From contig JBCFAO010000011.1 in the NCBI GenBank assembly GCA_038562165.1, forward strand, positions 1-64,000: a stretch of 64,000 nt of DNA. The letters run 5' to 3'. Positions 44,416 to 53,593 of the stretch are shown piece after piece (the stretch's first letter is position 1; each line of letters begins with the position of its first letter). The position numbers and the translations under genes are program-made. The stretch is from WRMS01 sp038562165. Lineage in GTDB: Bacteria; Bacillota; Peptococcia; DRI-13; UBA5745. A model generated the notes under the pieces. The model was not told the origin of the DNA. It did no database searches and saw nothing but the letters and a program-made list of their open reading frames with translations.

Positions 44416-44446
44416 CTTTGGCAAATGAAGATGGGAGTTTGGCAAA

Positions 44447-45583
44447 ATGGTATTGATTATTAAGAAGTTTGGCGGCACCTCCGTCAGCACGAAAGAACGG
44501 CGGCAGCAGGTGCTGGAAAAGATTATTAAAGAAAAAGAAGCGGGTAACGACGTGGTGGTAGTGGTTTCCGCCATGGGACGGCGGGGTGACCCCTATGCCA
44601 CCGATACCTTTTTGGATATGCTGAAGGAAGTATCGCCCCGGCCCGCGGCCCGCACCAAGGATTTGCTGGCCGGCTGCGGCGAGATTATTTCCGCCTGTCT
44701 GGTGGCGGAGGATCTGGCGGCCAAAGGCTATCCGGCAGTGCCTGTCACCGGTCTGCAGGCCGGCATCCGTACCGACGGCAATTTTACTAAGGGAATTGTG
44801 GAGGCGGTGGATACCGCCTATTTAAAAGAAATCATTGCCAAAGGAGCGGTAGCCGTCGTTACCGGCTTTCAGGGTTATAGTGAAAGCTTCGATTTGGTGA
44901 CTCTGGGCCGGGGGGGCAGCGATATTACAGCTATTGCTTTAGGCGGCGCCCTGGGGGCAGATGAGGTGGAGATTTATACGGATGTGCCGGGCATCGCTTT
45001 TACCGACCCCCGGCTGATTCCCTCAGCGCCCTTTTTATCCTCCATTGATTTTTCTCCTATGTATATTCTGGCTGAGACGGGAGCGAAGGTCATCCATCCC
45101 CGGGCGGTCTCTACGGCTATCAAATTTAAACGCCCCTTTTGGGTTCGTTCTACCTTTAGCGAGGATGCCGGTACGCTGATCGGAGAAAAAGGCGAAGCCC
45201 CCGGCGGCCTTTACGGTATGGCCTTGATGAATAATATGATTATGGCTTCTCTGCCGGAGGACCCTCAGGAGGAGCTGAGGCCCTTTTCCTGCAATGAATG
45301 GTTTTACCGCAGCCATCCCCAGCGCACTTCGGTAATTGCGGAGCCGGATCAGGCGGAAGAATTGCCGGGGGGCTGCCAGATCAAAGAAGTAGGCGTCATT
45401 ACCCTGCAGTGGGCTGCGGACTCCGGTATTTCGCCCCAGCTAGTGGCGGCTGCTCTGGATGCTCACGGCATTATTCGGGAAGGTTATTTTGAGGTGCCGG
45501 GCGGCGGCGCTTGGGCTGTGGCCCCCCATAAAGCAAAGGAAGCGATTCTGGCCTTATACCGGGCGCCCCTTCAAAAAGCCTAA
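44447..45583 (+). CDS. Aspartate kinase-like protein with divergent C-terminus
   Basis: 378 aa, ATG behind GATGGGAG. The amino-acid kinase domain is complete: KKFGGTSVS at the N-terminus, AGCGEIISA, TGFQGYSE, TLGRGGSDITA and YTDVPGI with DPRLIP. Aspartate kinase makes aspartyl phosphate for lysine, threonine and methionine synthesis. The C-terminal about 125 residues are shorter than the usual pair of ACT domains and poorly conserved, so the feedback control may differ. A separate canonical lysC elsewhere is likely. It stands alone with its own regulated-looking promoter. Confidence 0.85.
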   Translation: MVLIIKKFGGTSVSTKERRQQVLEKIIKEKEAGNDVVVVVSAMGRRGDPYATDTFLDMLKEVSPRPAARTKDLLAGCGEIISACLVAEDLAAKGYPAVPVTGLQAGIRTDGNFTKGIVEAVDTAYLKEIIAKGAVAVVTGFQGYSESFDLVTLGRGGSDITAIALGGALGADEVEIYTDVPGIAFTDPRLIPSAPFLSSIDFSPMYILAETGAKVIHPRAVSTAIKFKRPFWVRSTFSEDAGTLIGEKGEAPGGLYGMALMNNMIMASLPEDPQEELRPFSCNEWFYRSHPQRTSVIAEPDQAEELPGGCQIKEVGVITLQWAADSGISPQLVAAALDAHGIIREGYFEVPGGGAWAVAPHKAKEAILALYRAPLQKA

Positions 45584-45744
45584 GCGGCCATATAATATGA
45601 GAAGACGGTACAGCTAAAAACCATATCAGCCTTAATGATAAAAACATAATAATACATATAAGTATACAAGGGAACTATTGCGCAAGAGGAAAGTCCCGGC
45701 TATTATTAATAGAAAACTTGTTACCCAGAAAGCGGAGGAACCCT

Positions 45745-48700
45745 ATGATAAAGAAAATGGAAAAAGTAATGGCGGCAAACCGGGGCGAGATCGCTGTCCG
45801 CATATTCAGGGCCTGCAATGAGCTGGGTCTGAAAACCTTAGCTATCCATTCCAAGGAGGATGCCCTGAGCCTTTTTCGCTCAAAAGCCGACGAGTCTTAC
45901 CTAATCGGCGAAAACATCAGTCCCTTGGCGGCTTATTTGGATATTGACCGCATCATCGCTTTAGCTCAAAAAAAGAAAGTGGATGCTATTCATCCCGGTT
46001 ACGGTTTTCTGTCGGAAAACCCCCAGTTTGCCCGGGCCTGTGAGAAAGCAGGCATTATTTTTATCGGGCCGCCGGCAGATGTGCTGGAAAAAGTGGGGGA
46101 TAAGATCAGCGCCAAAAAAGTGGCGGAGGCTTGCGGCGTCCCCATTATTCCCGGCAGCAAAGCCCCCCTGGCCTCGGCGGCGGAAGCTAAGGAGTTGGCG
46201 GCCAAATACGGCTATCCCGTGATCCTGAAGGCTGCTGCCGGCGGCGGCGGCCGGGGCATGCGGCTGGTTAATACGCCGGATGAGCTGGAGGCGGCTTTTG
46301 ACCTGGTGAAGACGGAAGCGAAAAAAGCCTTCGGCAACGACGATATCTTCATTGAAAAATACTTGATCAATCCCAAACACATTGAAGTGCAGATTTTGGC
46401 GGATACTCATGGCAACGTGCTTCACCTCTATGAGCGGGATTGCTCTGTACAGCGCCGCTACCAAAAAGTAGTGGAGTATGCGCCGGCCTTTTCTGTGGAT
46501 CAAAGCATCAGGCAGGCCTTATGCCGGGATGCGGTGGCCATTGCCAAAGCCGTAGGCTATGTCAATGCCGGTACCGTAGAGTTTCTGGTGGATGCCCGGG
46601 GGGAATACTTCTTCATCGAAATGAACCCCCGGATTCAGGTGGAGCATACGGTGACGGAAATGGTCACCGGTATCGATATTGTGCAGGCCCAGGTTTTGAT
46701 TGCCCAGGGCTATGCCTTGGATTCTGAGGAGATCGGTATTGCCGGCCAGGAGGCCGTGGAGATGCGGGGCTATGCTATCCAATGCCGGGTTACTACTGAG
46801 GACCCCAGAAACAACTTCCTGCCGGATACGGGAAAAATCACCACTTACCGCAGCGGCGGTGGCTTCGGCGTCCGTCTTGACGCCGGCAATGCCTTTGCCG
46901 GGGCGGTGATTACCCCTTACTACGACAGCTTGCTGGTGAAAATCACCACCCTGGACCGTACATTCAAGGGGGCCATTAATAAGGCTCTGCGCTCCATTAG
47001 TGAGATTCGTATCCGGGGCGTCAAAACGAATATCGCTTTCATCAGCAATATTTTAAGAAGTCCTGAGTTTCAGGCAGGTTTTTGCCATACAAAATTTATT
47101 GATGAGACACCCTGCCTTTTTGAGATCGAGCAGCCCCAGGACCGGGCTACGAAAGTACTGCGCCGGATGGGTGAAAAAATTCTCAAAGATAAAATTACGT
47201 CAAAGCCCAGCTTCGATAAGCTGCGGATTCCCGAGGTGCCGGAAACGCCGCCTCAGGATGGGCTGAAGCAAATGATGGATGCTCAGGGACCGGCGGCGGT
47301 AGCCCGCTGGGTGCTGGAGCAAAAGCGGGTGCTGATTACCGATACGACTTTGCGGGATGCCCATCAATCCCTGCTGGCTACCAGGATGCGGACCAGGGAT
47401 ATGCTGACCGTTGCCCCGGCTACCGCCCATATTTTGAAAGATGCTTTTTCTCTGGAGATGTGGGGCGGCGCCACCTTCGATGTCAGCTACCGCTTTTTGC
47501 GGGAGTCTCCCTGGGTGCGTCTGGATGAGCTGCGGCGGCGGATACCTAATATTTTATTTCAGATGCTGCTGCGGGGGGCCAATGCCGTAGGCTATACCAA
47601 CTACCCGGACAACGTGATCCGCTCTTTCATCCGGGAGGCGGCTGCCGGCGGCATCGATGTATTTCGTATCTTTGACAGTCTCAACTGGCTGCCCGGTATG
47701 GAGCTGGCCATCGAAGAGGTGCTGAAAGCCGGCAAAATGGCTGAAGGCACCATCTGCTACACCGGCGATATTACTGATCCCAAACGGGACAAATATTCCT
47801 TGAATTATTATGTCGATATGGCTAAAGAACTGGAGCGCCGGGGAGTGCACCAGCTTTGCATTAAAGATATGGCGGGACTGCTCAAGCCCTACGCCGCCGG
47901 CAAGCTGGTCAAGGCGTTGAAAGACGAGTTGACTATTCCCGTCCATCTCCATACCCACGATACCAGCGGCAACCAGATCGCCGCTTATCTGATGGCGGTG
48001 GAAGCCGGCGTGGATATTGTGGACTGCGCCATCGGCAGCATGTCCTCTTTGACCAGCCAGCCTTCCTTCAATTCTCTGGTGGCGGCTTTAGCCGGCGGTC
48101 CCCGGGATACGGGCTTTGATTCTTTGGAATTGGCAAAGCTCAACAATTACTGGGAAGACGTGCGGCCCATGTACCGCCAGTTTGAATCGGATCTGAAGGC
48201 TCCTAACCCCGATATCTACCGCTATGAGATCCCCGGCGGCCAGTACAGCAACCTGAAGCCTCAGGTAGAGAGCCTGGGCCTGGGCCACCGTTTTGACGAG
48301 GTTAAAGAGAAATACCGGGAAGTCAACGAGATTCTCGGCGATATCGTCAAAGTGACGCCTTCTTCAAAAATGGTTGGGGATATGGCCATCTTCATGGTGC
48401 AAAATGGCCTTGGCAAAGACAATCTGGTGGAAGAAGGCCGCAATCTGCCCTTCCCCGATTCCGTAGTCAGTTATTTCAAAGGGATGATGGGCCAGCCTGC
48501 CGGCGGTTTCCCCAAAGAACTGCAGGAAGTGGTGTTAAAAGGGCAAGAGGCGATTACCTGCCGTCCCGGTGAGCTTTTGCCGCCGGCGGATTTTGAAGGG
48601 GCCGCCAAATTGCTGGCCGAAAAAATGAACTATGCTCCTACCCAGCGGGATATTGTAAGCTGGTGCTTGTATCCTAAGGTTTTTGAAGAATATATTAAGC

Positions 48701-49173
48701 ATCGTCAGGAAAACGCCGATGTCAGCCGCATGGAAACTTCCGTGTTCTTCATGGGCATGGTACCCGGCGAAACCACGGAGCTGACCATTGAAGATGGCAA
48801 AACCCTGATGATTAAATACGTTTCCAAGGGAGAGGCCAACGACGACGGTACCCGCAATATGATTTTTGAGTTGAACGGCATCCGCCGGGAAGTGGCGGTA
48901 CCCGATGAATCCCTGAAGGCCTCGGCCCGGGAAAAAATCCTTATGGCCAATGTCAATGATCCCAAAGAGGTAGGCTCCAGTCTGCCGGGAGCTGTTTCCA
49001 AGCTTCTGGTGAAGGAAGGCCAGAAAGTGGAGTCAGGTCAGGCTCTGGCTATTATTGAAGCCATGAAAATGGAGGTCAGCATCGCTGCTCCTATGGCCGG
49101 CACCATCAAGGCAATAAATGTTAAAGAAGGGGCCAGTGTCAGATCCGGTGAGTTGTTGGTTGTCTTAGGTTAG
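45745..49173 (+). CDS. pyc: Pyruvate carboxylase
   Basis: 1142 aa from the ATG at 45745 (GCGGAGG upstream). Domains in order: biotin carboxylase (MAANRGEIAVRIFRA, ATP-grasp GGGGRGMR), carboxyltransferase of the pyruvate type (DTTLRDAHQSLLATRMRT, ICIKDMAGL-like LCIKDMAGLLKP), the allosteric/linker region and a biotinyl domain with AMKM (biotinylated K1108). It converts pyruvate, bicarbonate and ATP to oxaloacetate in the cytoplasm, feeding the TCA branch and aspartate-family amino acids, which suits the neighbouring aspartate kinase gene. Full length for the single-chain form. Confidence 0.97.
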   Translation: MIKKMEKVMAANRGEIAVRIFRACNELGLKTLAIHSKEDALSLFRSKADESYLIGENISPLAAYLDIDRIIALAQKKKVDAIHPGYGFLSENPQFARACEKAGIIFIGPPADVLEKVGDKISAKKVAEACGVPIIPGSKAPLASAAEAKELAAKYGYPVILKAAAGGGGRGMRLVNTPDELEAAFDLVKTEAKKAFGNDDIFIEKYLINPKHIEVQILADTHGNVLHLYERDCSVQRRYQKVVEYAPAFSVDQSIRQALCRDAVAIAKAVGYVNAGTVEFLVDARGEYFFIEMNPRIQVEHTVTEMVTGIDIVQAQVLIAQGYALDSEEIGIAGQEAVEMRGYAIQCRVTTEDPRNNFLPDTGKITTYRSGGGFGVRLDAGNAFAGAVITPYYDSLLVKITTLDRTFKGAINKALRSISEIRIRGVKTNIAFISNILRSPEFQAGFCHTKFIDETPCLFEIEQPQDRATKVLRRMGEKILKDKITSKPSFDKLRIPEVPETPPQDGLKQMMDAQGPAAVARWVLEQKRVLITDTTLRDAHQSLLATRMRTRDMLTVAPATAHILKDAFSLEMWGGATFDVSYRFLRESPWVRLDELRRRIPNILFQMLLRGANAVGYTNYPDNVIRSFIREAAAGGIDVFRIFDSLNWLPGMELAIEEVLKAGKMAEGTICYTGDITDPKRDKYSLNYYVDMAKELERRGVHQLCIKDMAGLLKPYAAGKLVKALKDELTIPVHLHTHDTSGNQIAAYLMAVEAGVDIVDCAIGSMSSLTSQPSFNSLVAALAGGPRDTGFDSLELAKLNNYWEDVRPMYRQFESDLKAPNPDIYRYEIPGGQYSNLKPQVESLGLGHRFDEVKEKYREVNEILGDIVKVTPSSKMVGDMAIFMVQNGLGKDNLVEEGRNLPFPDSVVSYFKGMMGQPAGGFPKELQEVVLKGQEAITCRPGELLPPADFEGAAKLLAEKMNYAPTQRDIVSWCLYPKVFEEYIKHRQENADVSRMETSVFFMGMVPGETTELTIEDGKTLMIKYVSKGEANDDGTRNMIFELNGIRREVAVPDESLKASAREKILMANVNDPKEVGSSLPGAVSKLLVKEGQKVESGQALAIIEAMKMEVSIAAPMAGTIKAINVKEGASVRSGELLVVLG

Positions 49174-49205
49174 CTCTCCGGGGTCAACTGGTAAGGACTA
49201 GGCAA

Positions 49206-50102
49206 TTGTTAAAAAAAGCCGATGTTTATATTTTAATAGCCGCAGCCGCCTGGGCTTTTACGGGAGTATTCTATAAAGGGGTAGAAAATGCAGGGGTAAG
49301 TTCATTAGAGGCCGTAGGCCTGCGCTTGATTGTGGCCAGCCTGGCAGCCCTTATTTACTATGTGGCCAAGGAGAAAAGCCTGCCGCCCATTAGCTGGCAG
49401 GATGTGCCCCTTTATTTTGGTACCGGCGTCTGCAGCTTGGTTTTCTTTAATATTATGTATTTCAGGGCTATTTCTTTGACCTCGGTTTCCATAGCGGTGG
49501 CCTTGCTTTATACTTCCCCTTGTTTTGTGGTGCTGCTTTCCCGGCTGATGTTTAAAGAGCCGCTGACGAAAGCAAAGGTTTTGGCCACAGGCTTTACCTT
49601 GATCGGCTGCTTTCTGGTGACGGGAGCTTTCCAGGCAGAGCTGGCGGCTTTGCCGGCAAAGGGGATTATCTTTGGTGTAGCCGCAGGTTTTGCTTATGCC
49701 CTTTACAGCGTCCTGGGCAAATACCCTTTAGCCCGTCGCTCTTCGGACACGGTAAGCTTTTATACTTTGTTTTTTGCGGCAGTGGCTATGTTTCCCTTTG
49801 CCCGTCCCGACCGCGCCATATTTCTGCTGACTTCGCCGACCGCTATAGCATCTGCTTTAGCCCTGGGCGTTGCCTCCTGCACCCTGCCTTACGTTGCTTA
49901 TACAAAGGGCCTGTCCCAGATGGAAAGCGGCCGGGCCTCTCTGTTGGTGGCAGTGGAGCTGGTAATTGCCGCTTTTTTGGGAGTGGTTACCCAAGGAGAC
50001 CGGCTGGGTTTCAGTCAGATCATTGGTATTGCTATGATTTTTTCGGCAGTAACGCTCTTGAACTTAAACAAGGCGCCGGCGGCAGCCGAAGCAAAGCAGT
50101 AG
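49206..50102 (+). CDS. EamA/DMT-family transporter
   Basis: 298 aa, TTG start at 49206, 32 nt after pyc. Ten TM helices in two EamA repeats (AAAAWAFTGVFYKG; GFAYALYSVLGKY) and the usual VAVELVIAAFLG near the end. DMT exporters of this type move amino acids or metabolites across the cytoplasmic membrane; the substrate is unknown. A strong terminator follows. It may be co-transcribed with pyc. Confidence 0.9.
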   Translation: MLKKADVYILIAAAAWAFTGVFYKGVENAGVSSLEAVGLRLIVASLAALIYYVAKEKSLPPISWQDVPLYFGTGVCSLVFFNIMYFRAISLTSVSIAVALLYTSPCFVVLLSRLMFKEPLTKAKVLATGFTLIGCFLVTGAFQAELAALPAKGIIFGVAAGFAYALYSVLGKYPLARRSSDTVSFYTLFFAAVAMFPFARPDRAIFLLTSPTAIASALALGVASCTLPYVAYTKGLSQMESGRASLLVAVELVIAAFLGVVTQGDRLGFSQIIGIAMIFSAVTLLNLNKAPAAAEAKQ

Positions 50103-50217
50103 CAGGAAAGTCAGCAGCAGCGAATCTTCGTAGCCATCTATATTTCCTTTAGGATAACTTCCTTAGGCGAGGCCTTGAAAAGCCGGTTCCGGACAAAATA
50201 AAATTCTGGCTTGAGAG

Positions 50218-50257
50218 CAGGGGATATGCCGCAGCGGCGGCAGTCCTCTGTTTTTTT
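50218..50257 (+). terminator. Rho-independent terminator after the EamA transporter
   Basis: CAGGGGA (50218-50224) pairs with TCCTCTG (50244-50250) and an inner TGCCGC pairs with GCGGCA; seven T follow. Confidence 0.85.
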
Positions 50258-50417
50258 GTTTTGAAATTGGACTTAACCTCCACGGAAATAAACAATACGG
50301 TTACAGTCATCCCTGGCCTGAGTCAGTGCAAGCAGGGAGGTGGTGAGGTTAGTTAGTGCGGTGTACGGCGGTGCAGTAGCACGGTAGTGCGGTCCTGGGC
50401 TGCGGCTTCCGGCTTTC

Positions 50418-50705
50418 CACAGTGGCTAACTGAGCAAAAATGCAGGTTTGTTAGCGTTCACAGTGGCTAACTGAGCAAAATTGCAAGTTTAAAGTGTTTA
50501 AGCACCATCTTTGTGTTGTGGTCAGTGGATTTTTCACTGTATCTAGTGCCGCGAAAAATGAACATACCCTATTGTAATGAAACAATTCACTTTAAACTTG
50601 CAATTTTGCACAAAAGGGGCAGGATAGCACATACAAAGTTGAAATTTTGCTCAGTTAGCATAATCGAACAGTGATAAGCCTGCAATTTTGGGCAGTTAGG
50701 GCTAG
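50418..50705. repeat. Intergenic repeat element, third family member (two direct + three inverted copies)
   Basis: CACAGTGGCTAACTGAGCAA occurs at 50418 and 50459 as part of two direct copies 41 nt apart. Inverted copies lie at 50588-50612 (24 of 25 bases complementary to the copy at 50472-50496), 50633-50659 and about 50672-50705. The core at 50431-50451 is identical to the copies at 38949 and 38989. No gene is supported in the 1.1-kb gap. Confidence 0.75.
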
Positions 50706-50731
50706 CAAACACCTGCGGCTACCGGGGCTAT

Positions 50732-50789
50732 TGCCGGAGAGCCCCCCCGCAGCTGCCAGGTCGCTGCCGGAGAGCGCCCACGCAGCTGC
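50732..50789. repeat. Two-copy 33-bp-period GC-rich tandem repeat next to the assembly gap
   Basis: TGCCGGAGAGC...CGCAGCTGC occurs at 50732-50756 and 50765-50789 with two or three mismatches. It lies about 55 nt before the poly-G run, so the gap may hide further copies. Confidence 0.55.
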
Positions 50790-50844
50790 AGTGGCACTGC
50801 CTAACGTCCAGCCATTCGACCATCCAGCTACCCCGGCGGGGCTC

Positions 50845-50987
50845 GGGGGGGGGGGGGGGGGGGGGGGGGCGGGGCCGCGCGGCGNNNNNNNNNNGCCCCC
50901 GCCCCGGCAGTGGCCCTGCCACCCGTCCACCCAATCCCCACCCCCCCCCCCCCCCCACCCCGCCCCCCCCCCCCCCCCCCCCCCCCC
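50845..50987. other. Assembly gap (10 N) with poly-G and poly-C flanks
   Basis: A run of 25 G (50845-50869) precedes ten N (50885-50894); runs of 16 C (50941-50956) and 25 C (50963-50987) follow. Poly-G on the left and poly-C on the right is the pattern expected when reads fade into G calls from both sides of a gap. Sequence here is unreliable. Confidence 0.9.
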
Positions 50988-51154
50988 AATCCTCCAACCA
51001 CGTTTTGCCTTATTTAAATTTCCACTAACAGTTGGAATTGAAGAAATAAGATTTTTATGGTATTGTGTAGGCAAGAGTGTACAATAAAATGAGCACAATG
51101 TCAGGAAAGTGTACAATATTTGAGCCTGTGTTTAGGAATCAGGCCAAGGTTGAC

Positions 51155-51172
51155 TTGGCATAAATCCTGCAT
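51155..51172 (+). promoter_or_regulatory. Sigma-54 promoter of the enhancer-binding regulator
   Basis: TTGGCATAAATCCTGCAT has GG at 51157-51158 and GC at 51169-51170, exactly the 10-nt -24/-12 spacing of sigma-54 promoters. The start codon lies 30 nt further on, leaving room for a short leader with the ribosome site AAGGTGAGGGAG. Confidence 0.7.
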
Positions 51173-51199
51173 AAGTCTTGAGATAAGGTGAGGGAGACT

Positions 51200-53005
51200 A
51201 TGGAAAAAAAGTTAGCGAAGCTTCTCGACCGTATTGCCGAAGGTATTGTCTACTTAGACCACGATCTGAATATCACCTATGCGAATATCCCTTTTATGAA
51301 AATGATGGGGATTACCAGCAATCAGGGGCCCGGCCATCCCGCCGGCATAATTAAACCGGGGGATTTGGTTTTAGTAGCCTGCAATTACGTGGACTTTGAA
51401 GACGATGTTTTGATGAAGGAGGATCTAAGCTGTATCGGTGTGGACATCCGCAACATCGAGAAAGGCGACGGCGTATTGGCGGTAGGCGCTCTGGGCGCTC
51501 CTGCCGGCTCGGCGGCAGTCAAGCTGGCCCGCTATATGGCCTCCGATTTTATTGTCGATCTTACCTGCGGCATTACTAAAGATAAGGAAGCCAGTTTACA
51601 AATTAATGAAATCAATAATATTCTGACTATTGCTGTAGGCCAGTGCCACCTGGAAATGCGCTATCAAACTCATAATGCCATGCTGGTAATCCTGGACAGG
51701 GATACGAAGGAGATTATCTTTTATCAGGACAGGGGCTATACCCTGCGCAATGAGAGCTTTGGCGATATCATGAGGGGCAAAGACTGGGCCTCCAAAGGCC
51801 AGTTTTACGATCCCCTCAGCTATAAAGGGAAAAACTTTATGGATTTTTTCCCTGACCGAAAATGTCTCCAGGCAATCCGGTCAGTGGTAAATAAAGAGCA
51901 GGATTGCGTAGAAAATATTGAAGTACAGGTTAGCCTCGTCTATTTTCTGGCTACGGTAAACTCTGACGGTGAAGACGGCGTAGTGTTGATTTTCAACGAT
52001 TTGACGGAAGTTAAACAATACCAGGCTATCCTTCAGGAAAATGAAAAATACGAGCAGGCTTTTTCCTCGATCATAGGCTCTTCCAAGCTCTTACAATCTA
52101 CAGTTAGGATGGCTGCAAAGATTTCCCAGTCCAAATCCACGGTTTTGCTGCTGGGCGAAAGCGGTACCGGGAAAGGCATATTCGCCAAAGCCATCCATGA
52201 CAACAGCTCCCGTTCCGACAAAAACTTTGTGGCTATCAATATGGCGGCCATTCCGCCTGCCCTTCTGGAAAGTGAGCTTTTCGGCTACGAGGCCGGCTCT
52301 TTCACCGGCGCCAGCGGTAAGGGCAAAATCGGCCGCTTTATGTCTGCCAATGGCGGTACCATATTTCTTGACGAGATCGGCGATATGAATTTGGAGCTCC
52401 AGGCCAAAATTCTTCAGGTGCTTCAGGAAAACCGGGTCTATCCCGTAGGTTCTGTTTCTCCCGTTGATATTGACGTCAGGATCATTGCCGCTACCCACCA
52501 AAATTTAGAGGAGCAGGTCAGAACCGGAAAATTCCGGGCGGATTTATACTACCGGTTAAACGTAATCACCCTGGAACTGGCGCCTCTGCGGGAGCATAAA
52601 GAAGACATCTGGAATCTCGTGGAGTATTTCTTGCCTATAATCAGCAAAAAAGTGGGTAAAATAGTAAGACAGATCGACGAGGACGTCAAATATATCTTTT
52701 ATCTTTACGACTGGCCCGGCAATGTGCGGGAATTGGAAAACGTTCTGGAAAGCGCCGTCAATATGGCGGAGTCCCAGACCATTACCCTGGAAGACCTGCC
52801 TAAGCGTTTTCTCAATTTTTTAGGAAAAAGATTTCAGGAACGCAGCATGCTGCCTCTGAGGGAGGCTTCAGGCCAAGCCGAAAAAGAATCCATCACCGCA
52901 GCCTTGGAATTGACGAAAGGCAACAAGGCGGAAGCCGCTAAAGTATTGAATATTGCCAGAACCACATTTTACAATAAGCTAAAAAAACACAGCCTCATTG
53001 AATAA
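51200..53005 (+). CDS. Sigma-54-dependent transcriptional activator with PAS-type sensor
   Basis: 601 aa from the ATG at 51200; a GTG at 51188 is possible but is itself part of the ribosome site. N-terminal sensor part: a PAS-like segment (about 8-40), an unrecognised domain (about 45-165) and a second PAS-like domain (about 175-280). The AAA+ domain has Walker A GESGTGKG, the sigma-54 contact loop GSFTGA, IFLDEIGD and RADLYYRLNV. The C-terminus is a Fis-type HTH (KAEAAKVLNIARTTFYNKL). It activates sigma-54 promoters, probably including its own; other targets are unknown. Confidence 0.93.
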   Translation: MEKKLAKLLDRIAEGIVYLDHDLNITYANIPFMKMMGITSNQGPGHPAGIIKPGDLVLVACNYVDFEDDVLMKEDLSCIGVDIRNIEKGDGVLAVGALGAPAGSAAVKLARYMASDFIVDLTCGITKDKEASLQINEINNILTIAVGQCHLEMRYQTHNAMLVILDRDTKEIIFYQDRGYTLRNESFGDIMRGKDWASKGQFYDPLSYKGKNFMDFFPDRKCLQAIRSVVNKEQDCVENIEVQVSLVYFLATVNSDGEDGVVLIFNDLTEVKQYQAILQENEKYEQAFSSIIGSSKLLQSTVRMAAKISQSKSTVLLLGESGTGKGIFAKAIHDNSSRSDKNFVAINMAAIPPALLESELFGYEAGSFTGASGKGKIGRFMSANGGTIFLDEIGDMNLELQAKILQVLQENRVYPVGSVSPVDIDVRIIAATHQNLEEQVRTGKFRADLYYRLNVITLELAPLREHKEDIWNLVEYFLPIISKKVGKIVRQIDEDVKYIFYLYDWPGNVRELENVLESAVNMAESQTITLEDLPKRFLNFLGKRFQERSMLPLREASGQAEKESITAALELTKGNKAEAAKVLNIARTTFYNKLKKHSLIE

Positions 53006-53018
53006 CGTTACGTTAAAA

Positions 53019-53203
53019 CGCACAGAGGTAAGAAAAAACTTTCGCTATCGAAATTTTTCTACTGAGGCATTATAACGAGGAGGTCTGCGGCAATATCCGA
53101 TGCTTTGAGATTATAGGCTGTCATCACCAGCCATCGCCTCGTTGAAATGCACAGAGGTAAGAAAAACTTTCGCTATCGAAATTTTTCTACTGAGGCATTA
53201 TAA
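53019..53203. repeat. Duplicated 55-57 bp hairpin sequence
   Basis: Two direct copies, 53019-53075 and 53149-53203, differ mainly by one A and one T, placed on the same hairpin arm. Each contains a hairpin (GAAAAACTTTCG-CTAT-CGAAATTTTTC) and ends in GCATTATAA. The second copy ends in a perfect TATAAT 21 nt before the next gene's start; the first is followed by GAGGAGG without a start codon. Confidence 0.75.
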
Positions 53204-53227
53204 TAGTGGAAAAAGGAGGCGATTCCC

Positions 53228-53530
53228 ATGGAAGACATCTTAATGCAAGAATTGGAAAACCTGCGGGCGGAAAACAAGATATTGCGGGATTCTCTGGTGG
53301 AATATCGCAGTGATGAGTCACAAGGTGAAGAGAAGTCAGTAGACTCTTTGCTAAAGGACATGACCGGCAAGCTGAATATAGCGGTAGGTCAAGTAAAGGA
53401 GCAATTGGGCCCCAGTACGGAAAAACTTACCGAGAGCCTCAGCCACCAGATGGCGGAAAACCCCATACCCCTTTTGCTTGCCGCCTTCGGCGCCGGCTAT
53501 CTTGTAAGCCGGGCTTTGGAACGAAGGTAG
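53228..53530 (+). CDS. YqjD/DUF883-like membrane-anchored protein
   Basis: 100 aa, ATG behind AAAAAGGAGG. A coiled-coil N-terminus (about 5-30) and an amphipathic middle are followed by a C-terminal hydrophobic helix (PIPLLLAAFGAGYLVSRAL) and basic residues. This layout matches the ElaB/YqjD/DUF883 group, C-tail-anchored proteins that in E. coli bind ribosomes at the membrane in stationary phase. It is the first of three small membrane genes that parallel the E. coli yqjD-yqjE-yqjK order. The assignment is by architecture. Confidence 0.65.
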   Translation: MEDILMQELENLRAENKILRDSLVEYRSDESQGEEKSVDSLLKDMTGKLNIAVGQVKEQLGPSTEKLTESLSHQMAENPIPLLLAAFGAGYLVSRALERR

Positions 53531-53593
53531 CAGTCAACCCGTAAGCTTCAGGCTTTATGCATTATTAGGCTTTACGTAGAATAAGGGGGCATT

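Noticed and set aside
44366..44446. Lysine riboswitch before the aspartate kinase gene
   Set aside because: The leader is about 80 nt and lacks the L-box core; only one terminator-like hairpin is seen.
50418..50497. Possible CRISPR repeats (41-nt period)
   Set aside because: There are only two direct copies; the other copies are inverted, spacing is irregular and there are no cas genes.
50655..51116. Pro/Gly-rich frames on both strands across the N gap
   Set aside because: They are produced by homopolymer runs and contain undefined residues.
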